Source: Devosia sp. Root436 (GTDB lineage Bacteria > Pseudomonadota > Alphaproteobacteria > Rhizobiales > Devosiaceae). From it: a stretch of DNA of 64,000 nucleotides. Positions 1 to 8,377 of this stretch are shown here, one piece after another. Position numbers and translations under genes: made by a program. The notes beneath the pieces were generated by a model that was given only the letters and a program-made list of their open reading frames with translations, was not told the origin of the DNA and did not search any database. The stretch spans positions 1-64,000 of the forward strand of contig NZ_LMEM01000015.1 of NCBI RefSeq assembly GCF_001426345.1. The letters run 5' to 3'. How positions within the stretch are numbered: the stretch's first letter is position 1; every line of letters begins with the position of its first letter.

Positions 1-126
1 GAACTAACCCGCTGCGCGGGAGGGTGCGCGTGGTGAGGTGATGGCAAGGCACCAGCGTCACGGCTTGATTGAGGATCGCCTGGTTCAGGCGTTCCCTTTT
101 GGCTCCTTCAACCCAGGAGCCCAACG

Positions 127-1035
127 ATGACAACGCCCCTTCCCAATAGCCCTGTCAGCCCGCTGCGCCAGAAGCTGATCGACGATATGACCATGCGCCA
201 CTTCTCGGTGGCGACCCAGCGCAACTACATCCGTGACGTGGGGCGCTTCGCCAGCTTCCTGCGGCGATCGCCGGACACGGCGACCAGCGAGGATGTGCGC
301 CAGTTTCAGCTCGCCCAGAGCGAGGCCGATGTTCCCGTGCCGACCATGAACAGCGTGGTCTCGGCGCTGCGGTTCTTCTTCACCAACACGCTCGACCGAC
401 CCGATCTGGCCCGCAAGCTGGTGCGCGTGAGCCGGCCCCGTAACCTGCCGGTGGTATTGAGCCGCGACGAGGTGGCGCGCCTGCTCAACGCAACCACCAG
501 TCTCAAGCACCAGGCGGCGCTGTCGGTCGCCTATGGCGCCGGATTGCGCGTGGGTGAGGTCGCGATGCTCAAGGTGCGCGATATCGACAGCGAACGCATG
601 CTGATCCGGGTCGAGCGCGGCAAAGGTGGGCAATATCGCAATGCCATGCTCTCGCCCGATCTGCTCACCCTGCTGCGCCAGTGGTGGCAGGTCGGCCATC
701 GCCAGGGCGTGCTGCACCGCGACGGCTGGCTGTTTCCGGGCCAGCACGCCCTCAAGCCGATCAGCACCAGGCAACTCTATCGTGTGGTCGTCGAGGCGGC
801 TCATGCGGCCGAGATTACCAGGCGCGTTGGGCCGCACACATTGCGGCACAGCTTTGCCACCCATCTCCTGGAGGACGGCGTCGATATCCGCATTATCCAG
901 GCGCTGCTCGGTCACGCCAAGCTGGAGAACACCGCCCTCTACACCAAGGTGGCAACGCGCACGGTGCGGGCTGTGACCAGTCCGCTCGACCGCCTGGGCA
1001 TCTTCGTTCCGACGGAGGAACCACCCGACCCCTGA
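127..1035 (+). CDS. Tyrosine recombinase (phage-type integrase), IS91-associated
   Basis: This is a 302-residue site-specific DNA strand-exchange enzyme. Residues about 10-95 form a SAM-like core-binding domain and about 105-285 the catalytic domain. The catalytic set is visible: Arg141 in the GLRVGE motif, Lys166, His237 and Arg240 in the HTLRH motif, His263 in LLGHA and the nucleophile Tyr272. The length is normal for a XerC/D-like enzyme. The stop is 4 nt before the IS91-type transposase gene, so the two are probably co-transcribed. The partner suggests a role in processing the element rather than dimer resolution, but this is inference. Confidence 0.9.
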   Translation: MTTPLPNSPVSPLRQKLIDDMTMRHFSVATQRNYIRDVGRFASFLRRSPDTATSEDVRQFQLAQSEADVPVPTMNSVVSALRFFFTNTLDRPDLARKLVRVSRPRNLPVVLSRDEVARLLNATTSLKHQAALSVAYGAGLRVGEVAMLKVRDIDSERMLIRVERGKGGQYRNAMLSPDLLTLLRQWWQVGHRQGVLHRDGWLFPGQHALKPISTRQLYRVVVEAAHAAEITRRVGPHTLRHSFATHLLEDGVDIRIIQALLGHAKLENTALYTKVATRTVRAVTSPLDRLGIFVPTEEPPDP

Positions 1036-1039
1036 GCTG

Positions 1040-2239
1040 GTGCGCACCACCATCGAGGTTGCCGATATCTTCCGGGCTGCCGGTCCAGCCTATCGCGCGG
1101 CCCAAGCCGGGCATCTGAGCCTCAGCCAGCTCAAGGTCATGTCGGCGATCGAGACCTGCCGCACTGCAGCTCTGGGCGGTCACGTCGAAGCCTGTTCCGA
1201 CTGCGGGCATCAGCGGATCGCCTACAACTCCTGTCGCAACCGGCACTGTCCGCGGTGCCAGGGCGCGGCGGCACGCACATGGTTGGAGGCCCAGGAGGCC
1301 AATCTCCTGCCGGTCGGCTATTTCCACGTCGTGTTCACCCTGCCGGCCGAGGTCGCCGATATCGCCTTCCACAACAAGGCGCTGGTCTACGACCTGCTGT
1401 TCAAGGCGGCGTCCGAGACCATGCTGACGATTGCCGCCGACCCAAAACATCTGGGCGTCCGCATCGGCATCACCGCCGTGCTTCACACTTGGGGTTCGGC
1501 CATGACCCACCATCCCCATATCCACATGATCGTGCCCGGTGGCGGCATAGCACCGGATGGGCGGTGGCTCTCGTCGCGCCCGGCCTTCCTGCTGCCGGTC
1601 AGGGTTCTGGGCGCGCTGTTCCGCCGGTTGTTCCTGATCAGGCTGCTCGACCTCCATGATGCCGGAAAGCTCGGCTTCTTCGGCAAACTGGCAGGGATCA
1701 GCGACCGCCGTGCCTTCGTCCGTCACCTCGCCCCGGTCCGCAGAAAGCGTTGGGTGGTCTATGCCAAAGCGCCCTTTGCAGGGCCTGAGGCTGTGCTCGC
1801 CTATCTCTCGCGCTATACCCACCGGGTCGCCATCTCCAACAGCCGCCTCATCGCGTTCGACGAGGCCGGGGTGACCTTCCGCTACAAGAACTATCGCCGC
1901 AGCGGCGCCGATCGGCAGCAGGTCATGACCCTGACCGCCGACGAGTTCATCCGCCGTTTCCTGATCCACGTTCTGCCGCGCGGGTTCCACCGCATCCGGC
2001 ATTACGGCCTGCTCGCCGGCTCATCCCGTAAGGACGCTCTCGCCCATGTCCGCGATCTGCTTGAGGTGGCGCCGGCGCCGGACGAACCGCCGACCGCCGA
2101 GACTTCAGACCCGCGCCCCCCTTGTCCCTGCTGCGGTGGCACCATGGTGATCATCGAGACCTTCGCTGCATGGTGCCAGCCGCGGGCGCCGCCAACCGCC
2201 CGACCACCAACCCGGGAGACCGTCCATGACCCGGCTTAA
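1040..2239 (+). CDS. IS91-family transposase (HUH endonuclease, zinc-binding N-terminus)
   Basis: This is a 399-residue rolling-circle transposase starting at GTG. Residues 52-73 hold a cysteine-rich zinc-binding module (C52, C55, C65, C70, C73). The HUH metal motif is H160-I-H162, preceded by His157 and His158. A conserved tyrosine segment (YLSRYTHRVAISN) follows around residue 255. The enzyme nicks single-stranded ends through a tyrosine and drives rolling-circle transposition. It follows the recombinase gene by 4 nt. No frameshift or internal stop is seen, so the element may be functional. Confidence 0.92.
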   Translation: MRTTIEVADIFRAAGPAYRAAQAGHLSLSQLKVMSAIETCRTAALGGHVEACSDCGHQRIAYNSCRNRHCPRCQGAAARTWLEAQEANLLPVGYFHVVFTLPAEVADIAFHNKALVYDLLFKAASETMLTIAADPKHLGVRIGITAVLHTWGSAMTHHPHIHMIVPGGGIAPDGRWLSSRPAFLLPVRVLGALFRRLFLIRLLDLHDAGKLGFFGKLAGISDRRAFVRHLAPVRRKRWVVYAKAPFAGPEAVLAYLSRYTHRVAISNSRLIAFDEAGVTFRYKNYRRSGADRQQVMTLTADEFIRRFLIHVLPRGFHRIRHYGLLAGSSRKDALAHVRDLLEVAPAPDEPPTAETSDPRPPCPCCGGTMVIIETFAAWCQPRAPPTARPPTRETVHDPA

Positions 2240-2334
2240 CCGATCACGTCCTCAGACCGCGATAACACCATCGCAGCCTGCGAGAGACCTCGCGCCCCTC
2301 CATACATGGATCGTCATCACCCGCTCGCTCGGCC

Positions 2335-2735
2335 CTATCTGTCGCGGCAGACTCCAACTCAGCGGCCGCAACATTGACCTATCCAACCCTGGCGCTGCAG
2401 CCCGATCACACCATTTGGGCGGCCCCCAGACTGGCCAAATCGGGAAAAACCCATAGCTCCCATCCCGTGGCTCGCGGGTTCGTTCTTCGGGGACTTTCGG
2501 GCGCCTGCCGGCAGCCGAAACTCTTCACGGAAGCTCTATCTGTCGCGGCAGACTCCAACTCAGCGGCCGCAACATTGACCTATCCACCCCTGGCGCTGCA
2601 GCCCGATCACACCATTTGGGCGGCCCCCAGACTGGCCAAATCGGGAAAAACCCATAGCTCCCATCCCGTGGCTCGCGGGTTCGTTCTTCGGGGACTTTCG
2701 GGCGCCTGCCGGCAGCCGAAACTCTTCACGGAAGC
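2335..2735. repeat. Tandem duplication, 201-bp unit, two copies
   Basis: Copy 1 (2335-2534) and copy 2 (2536-2735) are almost identical with a 201-bp period; I see one clear substitution (CTATCCAACCCTGG versus CTATCCACCCCTGG). Near the right end of each unit is a hairpin of TTTCGG pairing with CCGAAA around the palindrome CTGCCGGCAG. The position just after the IS91 transposase suggests a duplicated element end. An open frame crosses both copies but its product merely repeats itself. Confidence 0.9.
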
Positions 2736-3043
2736 AGCCTGTCCGCTTCTAGGCAGCGCGTGTTGGAAAGCAGCCATCCGGGGAGCGTTGATCCCGACGG
2801 TTCATATGGACGTACGAGAGACTGTCCGCGGTGGGGCGTTCCGCACGCTAACGGACTATGCCAACGCGATCACTGCTGCTGCTGCCGCGGTGCCGGACAG
2901 GGTGGTTGGACCGCCGGTGGAGCTTAGGGTGAAGGGAGGCCTGTACGCCGATCTGTTGCGCGCCAACGAACTGACTTCGGCCTAGGGCCACGAGGCCAGC
3001 ACGCGGTTCCCCCGTTTTGGCCCGTACGAGAAAAATGAGGGTC

Positions 3044-3070
3044 GCCGCCTTGATTGAGCGGCGGCTCTTT
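3044..3070 (+). terminator. Weak terminator-like hairpin
   Basis: GCCGCC (3044-3049) pairs with GGCGGC (3060-3065) across a 10-nt loop and is followed by TCTTT. The T-run is short, so function is uncertain. Confidence 0.3.
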
Positions 3071-3078
3071 GCCATGCA

Positions 3079-3112
3079 GGCTCGGCTCGGCTCGGCTCGG
3101 CTCGGCTCGGCT
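3079..3112. repeat. Pentanucleotide tandem repeat (GGCTC), about six units
   Basis: Six perfect GGCTC units plus a partial seventh stand in a row. Such arrays change length by slipped-strand pairing. No convincing gene spans it, so phase variation of a protein is not indicated. Confidence 0.9.
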
Positions 3113-3580
3113 TTCGGTGTTGAAATGCCCAGCGTCTCGGGATGCGAGTCGTTGCCGAAGGCGTTGAGACTCCCGATCAGGCGGATCGCCTGTAAGAGTT
3201 GGGCTGCGTCCTGGACCAGGATATCTCTACTCGAGACCGTATCTGCGTGCGACCTCGCGCTAATCCTTGTTCATGAATACCTCCTTCGTCCCAAAATTGA
3301 GAGCTCATGGGAGATGTCCCGCGAGTAACGACATATCTAACCGCCTGTTGGAAACCGGTTGTGGGCAGAACGGAACGGTGTCCGAGTATTGAGGCCTCAA
3401 CGACCGGGCAGTAACAGGCAGGCGATTGATGTAGTTGGGACAGCACCCACGCCAGCGGGCCGTTCAGTTGCGCGTGATCAGCCGGCCTCTCTCGACCCCA
3501 CTGGAAATTTTGCTCAACGATGAAACCATGTTAGCCCATGGTTGGCATAACGAGGCTCGGAATCGACAAGCGGGGGCAAT

Positions 3581-4543
3581 GTGAAGTTCGCATATGAGGA
3601 CCTCAGCGAAGATCAGTTCGAGGAGCTGATCGTGCTTCTCTGCCAGCATCTGCTCGGCAGTTCTGTCAAAGGTTTCGCAAAAGGACCCGACGGCGGCCGA
3701 GACGCCAAGTTCGTCGGCACGGCCGAACTTCATCCCAGCAAGGCCTCTCCCTGGATCGGCACGGTCATCATCCAGGCCAAGCACACGAATGGATATAACC
3801 GCCATTTCAGTGAGACCGACTTCTTTAGTGCAAATTCAGCGGACACCGTGGTCGGCAAGGAGGTCCCGCGTGTGAGCAAGCTACGCGCGGCCAACCAGTT
3901 GGACCATTACATGCTGTTCGCCAATCGGCGTCTCTCGGGGAATGCCGATCAGGCTATCACCGGGCACATCGCCAAGGCGTGCGGCATCTCCGAAAGCTCA
4001 ATCTACCTCTGTGGTACCCAGCAGCTTGAATCATACATGAAGCGGTTCCCCAAGGTTCCGGCCCTTGCCGATCTTGACCCGGTGGACTCGCCCCTGATCG
4101 TTTCGTCGGACGAGTTAGCCGTTGTCGTGGAGGCCATTGCTGGCCATCAAGCGGACCTGACGGCTGTCCTTGACGCTCCTCCAAGCGAGCGGACCTCCTA
4201 TGAGCTGAAAAACAAGCTCAACAATATGAGCGAGCAATACGCCAAGGAACTCCGGAAACGTTACCTCAAAGACACGGCGCAGATCCGGGCGTTCCTGGCG
4301 GCACCGGAAAACCTGGACATTTTGAAATCATACGAAGTGACTGCAGAAGAATTCCAGTTGAAGATCATCACCAAGCGGAAGGATTTCCAAAATTTCGACT
4401 CTGTGATGGAGTATCTGCTCGACCTGTTGTTCGCTCGAGACCCGGTCCTTAGGCAAAAGCAACACAAGCGACTGACGCGCGCTGTGCTGTTCTACATGTA
4501 CTGGAATTGCGACATTGGGGAGGTCGCCGATGCTGAAGCCTAG
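3581..4543 (+). CDS. ABC-3C system effector with Mrr-like restriction nuclease domain
   Basis: This is a 320-residue protein with an N-terminal PD-(D/E)xK nuclease fold of the Mrr/REase type. The core reads GGRD (Asp41) followed by IIQAKH (Gln65-x-Lys67), the typical active-site spacing. The C-terminal half, about residues 170-320, is helical and resembles the ABC-3C C-terminal domain. It overlaps the next gene by 14 nt and is followed by a DUF2326 ATPase, which completes a three-component set. In described ABC-3C systems the nuclease is thought to be the effector released by the ATPase sensor. The role here is inferred from family and gene order. Confidence 0.8.
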   Translation: MKFAYEDLSEDQFEELIVLLCQHLLGSSVKGFAKGPDGGRDAKFVGTAELHPSKASPWIGTVIIQAKHTNGYNRHFSETDFFSANSADTVVGKEVPRVSKLRAANQLDHYMLFANRRLSGNADQAITGHIAKACGISESSIYLCGTQQLESYMKRFPKVPALADLDPVDSPLIVSSDELAVVVEAIAGHQADLTAVLDAPPSERTSYELKNKLNNMSEQYAKELRKRYLKDTAQIRAFLAAPENLDILKSYEVTAEEFQLKIITKRKDFQNFDSVMEYLLDLLFARDPVLRQKQHKRLTRAVLFYMYWNCDIGEVADAEA

Positions 4544-4778
4544 CAAACACGCCCATCCCGATCGCACCGTGGTCAATGTCGCTCTTATGATACTGACCCG
4601 GCTGCGCGCACTGCGCCTCTGTGGTTACGAGGCGCTGCTCGCTTTTATTCGCAAGAATGTGGTCGGCGGCGACGTCCTGTTCTTGCCCTCGCTCAATTTC
4701 CTCTTTCTGCTCGGTCTGATCGAGTACCATCCCAAGACCGACGCGATCGAATATGTAGGGCAGAATGAAGCCATCTAA
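4530..4778 (+). CDS. ABC-3C middle component (MC6-like small protein)
   Basis: This is an 82-residue protein. I chose the ATG at 4530 because GGGGAGG sits about six bases upstream; an in-frame TTG at 4515 has no such site. The product is a small winged-helix-like protein: a helical segment around residues 15-45 and a hydrophobic stretch ending in LIEYHP, typical of ABC-3C middle components. These are predicted adaptors between the ATPase and the effector. It overlaps the nuclease gene by 14 nt upstream and the ATPase gene by 14 nt downstream, so the three are translationally coupled. Confidence 0.75.
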   Translation: MLKPSKHAHPDRTVVNVALMILTRLRALRLCGYEALLAFIRKNVVGGDVLFLPSLNFLFLLGLIEYHPKTDAIEYVGQNEAI

Positions 4779-6558
4779 GCTTTATTCCAGTCGTCCCGAC
4801 GTGTTCGGGGCCGTGCTGTTCGAACCGGATCTCAACGTAGTCCTGGCCGAAATTCGGCTGCCGGAAAATCGCGATCGCGACACGCATAACCTCGGCAAGA
4901 GCACATTGGGGAGGATGCTGGACTTTGGCTTTCTCGCCAGTCGAAACGCCAAGTTCTTCCTGTTCAAACATCTCGAAACTTTTGAAGACTTCGTTTTCTT
5001 TCTCGAGATCGAATTGCTCGACGGAAGCTATGTGACGGTCCGGCGCAGCGTTGCGGAAGCCACCAAGATAGCGTTCAAAAAGCATCTCGCGCGCGATCAG
5101 GACTTCTCGACGCTTCCTGACCTCGAATGGGACCATTGCGATGTTCCATTCGACCGGGCCAAGGACCTTCTGGACAGTTTCCTCGACTTCCGCGCCGTGA
5201 AGCCGTGGCCCTATCGTAAGGGCCTGGGGTATTTCCTGCGGTCGCAGGAAGACTACGGTGACGTTTTCCAGCTAAGCAAATTCGCCAACGCTCATGCCGA
5301 ATGGAAGCCCTTCCTTGCTCACATTCTCGGTTTCGATGCTGACCTGCTGACGCGGCACTACGCCAAAGAAGCTGAGCTCGAAGAGACCGAGCAAAAGGCT
5401 CTGACTATCCGGCAGGAAATGGGCGGTGAAATCGAGGACGCCGGCAAGGTGGATGGCCTCCTCCTGCTTAAGCGGCAGGAAGTCGAGAAGAAGCAGGGGT
5501 TGCTGGATGCCTTCGATTTCCGTGGGCAGGACAAGACTGTCACCAAACAGCTCGTCGATCAGGTCGACGAGCGCCTGGCTCTGCTCAATCAACGTCGCTA
5601 TTCGCTTACCCAGAACCGGAAAAAAGTTATCGCCTCGCTCGAAGAGGATCAAATCCTGTTCGATCCCGAAGACGCCGCCGAATTGTTCCGCGAAGCCGGC
5701 GTGCTGTTCGCGGGGCAGATAAAGCGGGATTTCAAGCAGCTCATCGACTTCAACAAGGCGATAACCGAAGAACGGCACGGCTATCTGGTTGAAGAGCGCG
5801 CCGAGATCGAGGCGGAGCTGAAATCGTTGAATACCGAGATCAACACCCTGGGCAAGCGACGTTCGGGAATGCTGGCTTTCCTCAGCAGCACGGACGCCTT
5901 CGACAAATACAAGCGTCTTGCCAACGAACTGGTCACATTGCGTGCCGATATCGAAGGTTTGGAACGCCAACGCGGCTTCGTGCAGCGCCTGGCCCAGCTC
6001 CGGACGGACATCCGTAATCTCAAGGATGACAAGAGCCACCTCCAATCAGCGATTGAGGCCGAAGTGGAAGCGAAGAATGCCGACGAGCAGAGCTTGTTCT
6101 CTCGCATCCGCATCTACTTCAACGAAATCGTTCAAGACGTCATCGATCACCAGGCCCTACTCAGCGTCGTCGTGAACCAGTACGGACACTTGGATTTCAG
6201 GGCAGAGTTGCTGAACGACGCTGGCATCGCGACCAGTGCAGATCGCGGTTACAGCTACAAAAAGCTATTGTGCATCGCCTTCGACCTTGCAGTATTGCGT
6301 GCCCATCTCGACGAAGCGTTTCCGCGCTTTGCTTTCCATGACGGCGTGTTCGAGTCCCTGGACGACCGGAAGAAGGAAAACCTGCTCGCCGTAATCCGCC
6401 GCTACACAGGTATGGGCCTGCAGTCGATCATCACGTTGATCGATTCCGACCTGCCTCCGCGTGAAGCGAACGATCCAGTGTTCACGCCGTCGGAGATCGT
6501 GCTCCGCCTCCACGATGAAGGTGACGATGGCAGGCTTTTCAAAATGAGCTCCTGGTAG
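4765..6558 (+). CDS. ABC-3C ATPase, DUF2326 family, SMC-like
   Basis: This is a 597-residue ATPase of the Rad50/SMC-like class. The Walker A loop is HNLGKST (residues 41-47), where the N-x-GKS form is typical of DUF2326. The middle, about residues 195-435, is rich in Glu, Lys, Leu and Arg in heptad style and should form a coiled-coil arm. The C-terminal head resumes at about residue 470, with FDLAVL and FHDGVFESLD as signature and Walker B/D-loop segments. It starts at ATG 4765, overlapping the middle component. In ABC-3C systems this protein is expected to sense invading DNA and license the nuclease effector. Confidence 0.85.
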   Translation: MKPSKLYSSRPDVFGAVLFEPDLNVVLAEIRLPENRDRDTHNLGKSTLGRMLDFGFLASRNAKFFLFKHLETFEDFVFFLEIELLDGSYVTVRRSVAEATKIAFKKHLARDQDFSTLPDLEWDHCDVPFDRAKDLLDSFLDFRAVKPWPYRKGLGYFLRSQEDYGDVFQLSKFANAHAEWKPFLAHILGFDADLLTRHYAKEAELEETEQKALTIRQEMGGEIEDAGKVDGLLLLKRQEVEKKQGLLDAFDFRGQDKTVTKQLVDQVDERLALLNQRRYSLTQNRKKVIASLEEDQILFDPEDAAELFREAGVLFAGQIKRDFKQLIDFNKAITEERHGYLVEERAEIEAELKSLNTEINTLGKRRSGMLAFLSSTDAFDKYKRLANELVTLRADIEGLERQRGFVQRLAQLRTDIRNLKDDKSHLQSAIEAEVEAKNADEQSLFSRIRIYFNEIVQDVIDHQALLSVVVNQYGHLDFRAELLNDAGIATSADRGYSYKKLLCIAFDLAVLRAHLDEAFPRFAFHDGVFESLDDRKKENLLAVIRRYTGMGLQSIITLIDSDLPPREANDPVFTPSEIVLRLHDEGDDGRLFKMSSW

Positions 6559-6596
6559 TCCATTGACGCTGGACGCCCGGGAGCCCGGCTGGAGGA

Positions 6597-6998
6597 TCAC
6601 TTCAGGTCAGACGGCGTCGTGTGGAAAGGGAGTTGCAGCTTCTCGCGTTGCCGGATGTCACGAAGTGCTGCGGCGAACGTCCGTTCGACCTCTTCCAGGC
6701 CGTCCAGTGTCCAATGATGCAGGGCCATCTCGTGGACTTGGTCTGTGGTGCGTCCAGGACCGGCGCGCTGGACTACCAAACCGATGAGGCTGTGGATCGT
6801 CTCCTCTGTCCTGTACCTCTCAACAAGCGATGCGGACAAACGGCCGCTCGTCGACATGTCCACCTCGTCGATGATGTCGTCGATTTCGACATCCCCGCCG
6901 TCGAGTGCCGCCGTCAAGGCCGTGCCGGCGATCTCGGCAAATTCAGTGCCGTCGAAATCACCCAATTGTATGGCTTCTAGAATTTCGTCCTTCGTCAT
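6597..6998 (-). CDS. Small acidic protein of unknown function
   Basis: This is a 133-residue acidic protein. The ATG at 6998 is preceded by GGAGG five bases upstream, a strong start; a longer in-frame start at 7013 is less likely. I see no known motif. The N-terminus (MTKDEILEAIQ...) looks helical and there are no membrane segments or cysteine clusters. It is convergent with the ABC-3C ATPase gene, its stop 38 nt from that gene's stop. It is not part of that operon, and its place in a defence island is the only functional hint. Confidence 0.6.
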   Translation of the reverse strand: MTKDEILEAIQLGDFDGTEFAEIAGTALTAALDGGDVEIDDIIDEVDMSTSGRLSASLVERYRTEETIHSLIGLVVQRAGPGRTTDQVHEMALHHWTLDGLEEVERTFAAALRDIRQREKLQLPFHTTPSDLK

Positions 6999-7397
6999 GC
7001 TGACCTCCAACAAGGAGGGCTAGAGTGGGTCGCCGGCACTGAGCCGTAAACCTCGCTCGGACCCTCGCGAGACCCTCACAACCCTCTCTTTCCACAGCAA
7101 TCTCGGTTAAGGACACGCTGCTTGCCCACGGTGACAAGCCATTCCCGTAGCAAGAACCGAGGAACGTAGTGATGTCCCATATCGTCGATGCATCCCCTTG
7201 TCCCACCGACAGAGTTCGCACAACCGGGATGGCAAACGAAATGGCAAAAGCGCATCCGTGTCTACTTGCGCCGATGTGTCGGTTATGACGCCTACAATTG
7301 AGGCTCGCGAAAGCGATTGCGGTGGCCGAAAGAACTGGCTCAATGAATAAGCTGATCAGCTCATTTTCCGATTCACTAGAATTCTTGAAAAACTGCA
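6999..7397. other. Divergent intergenic region, no gene seen
   Basis: About 400 bases between divergent genes starting at 6998 (minus) and 7398 (plus). It should hold promoters for both. The last 100 bases are noticeably more AT-rich. No RNA gene, repeat or clear operator was found. Confidence 0.5.
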
Positions 7398-8249
7398 ATG
7401 GCCGAATTCAATCGAATGACTATCGTCGCCGCCGCGGAAGTAATTTCGGACACCCATTCCCATTCCGACATCAACGTCATCGAAGTCGAGTGGAACCTTG
7501 CGCATCGCGGTGGTGGCAGCAGTAAGTCTGACAGGATCGCGCGACTATCAAGTGCAGCGATCGAAGAGTTGGGCAAGGTCATCACCACTTCAGGACTCGT
7601 TACGATCGAGCGGGCACTGGTAGAGCGAGCGCTGGAAAATTACTCCGGCGCCTACGACAAGCCGTCATGGCTCCGGCTAAAGGCAGGACTTCGTTTCGAT
7701 GGCTTCGATGTCATTGAACCTGCGCCGCCGGCCCAAACGTTTGGCTTCGGCCGCATGCCGTCGGAACCCGCTACCCTGGTCAGGATGTTGCCGAACGACA
7801 TCCCAGGTCTCAACATGCGGGAGGCTGAAAGCGAAGTACTGCAGCTCCTTCAGAAGCATGGTCTCGTTGTTGCCGCCGGCCATTTGTCGCGGGCAACGTC
7901 CGCCTTTCAGCGCGGCGAATGGTCTGGCGCGAACGGCGAACTCCGCAACTTCTTCGAGAGCTATCTCAACGAGACCGCCGACAGGTTGGGTGCCACCGCC
8001 GGCATGGACAGCAAGCAAAAACGGGATTTCCTGGGGTCTGGTGTGACCCCTCCATTCCTTCTTTCAGATTACAACGAATGGCACGCCAACAGTCAAAAGC
8101 CGCAGTTCGTCCAAGGATTGATGAATCGCATGCATCCACATGGCGGACATCCGGGTTTGTCGGAGGAGGAGGACGCCACTTTCCGCCTTCAGGTCAACCT
8201 GATCACTGCACGCCTGTTTTTGCGTCGGCTGGACCGAGGTCCCTACTGA
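7398..8249 (+). CDS. Hypothetical protein, possibly HEPN/Abi_C-like
   Basis: This is a 283-residue protein. The segment around residues 160-195 (SAFQRGEWSGANGELRNFFE) has the pattern of HEPN-type abortive-infection C-terminal domains, in which a helix carrying A-x-x-x-R is followed by FE/LE. The C-terminus (about 240-283) has HPHGGHPGLSE and then a long helix ending RLFLRRL, also reminiscent of Abi_C. These are visual similarities only; no complete R-x4-6-H HEPN motif is evident. The gene stands alone on the plus strand inside the defence island. No strong ribosome site precedes the ATG. Confidence 0.6.
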   Translation: MAEFNRMTIVAAAEVISDTHSHSDINVIEVEWNLAHRGGGSSKSDRIARLSSAAIEELGKVITTSGLVTIERALVERALENYSGAYDKPSWLRLKAGLRFDGFDVIEPAPPAQTFGFGRMPSEPATLVRMLPNDIPGLNMREAESEVLQLLQKHGLVVAAGHLSRATSAFQRGEWSGANGELRNFFESYLNETADRLGATAGMDSKQKRDFLGSGVTPPFLLSDYNEWHANSQKPQFVQGLMNRMHPHGGHPGLSEEEDATFRLQVNLITARLFLRRLDRGPY

Positions 8250-8377
8250 AGGTAGTCGCCTAAGGATTTAAGATCGCCTTGCCTCGCTTTTCCCCCTCGA
8301 AGCGCTCGACGGACGACCTTGCTCGAGGCTCCGACCCCGTAAAGCGATCAACGCGATCGAGGAGCCCGACATGCAGG

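Larger units (their letters stand above)
127..2735 (+). mobile_element. IS91-like element with tyrosine recombinase partner (ends approximate)
   Basis: A tyrosine recombinase gene and an IS91-type HUH transposase gene lie head to tail 4 nt apart, the arrangement of IS91-like elements that carry a recombinase partner. Downstream is a 201-bp sequence in two tandem copies, each with a hairpin near its right end, which may be a duplicated element terminus. IS91 elements move by rolling-circle replication, leave no target duplication and have no classical terminal inverted repeats. The outer ends given are therefore estimates; the left end may lie before base 127 or outside the window. Confidence 0.65.
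2736..3580. other. Gene-poor stretch between the IS91-like element and the ABC-3C genes
   Basis: About 850 bases with no convincing gene. Short open frames occur, but none has a good ribosome site or a recognisable product. It holds a GC hairpin with a short T-run (3044-3070) and a pentanucleotide array (3079-3112). The last 130 bases before 3581 should contain the promoter of the ABC-3C genes, but I could not pick out -35 and -10 boxes with confidence. Confidence 0.6.

Noticed and set aside
2374..2985. Open frame of 203 codons across the tandem repeat
   Set aside because: Its product is mostly the same 67-residue segment twice, a consequence of the 201-bp period being a multiple of three. 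No ribosome site or known family.
3017..3328. Open frame of 103 codons over the GGCTC array
   Set aside because: The repeat yields low-complexity protein and the rest has no recognisable composition or start signal.
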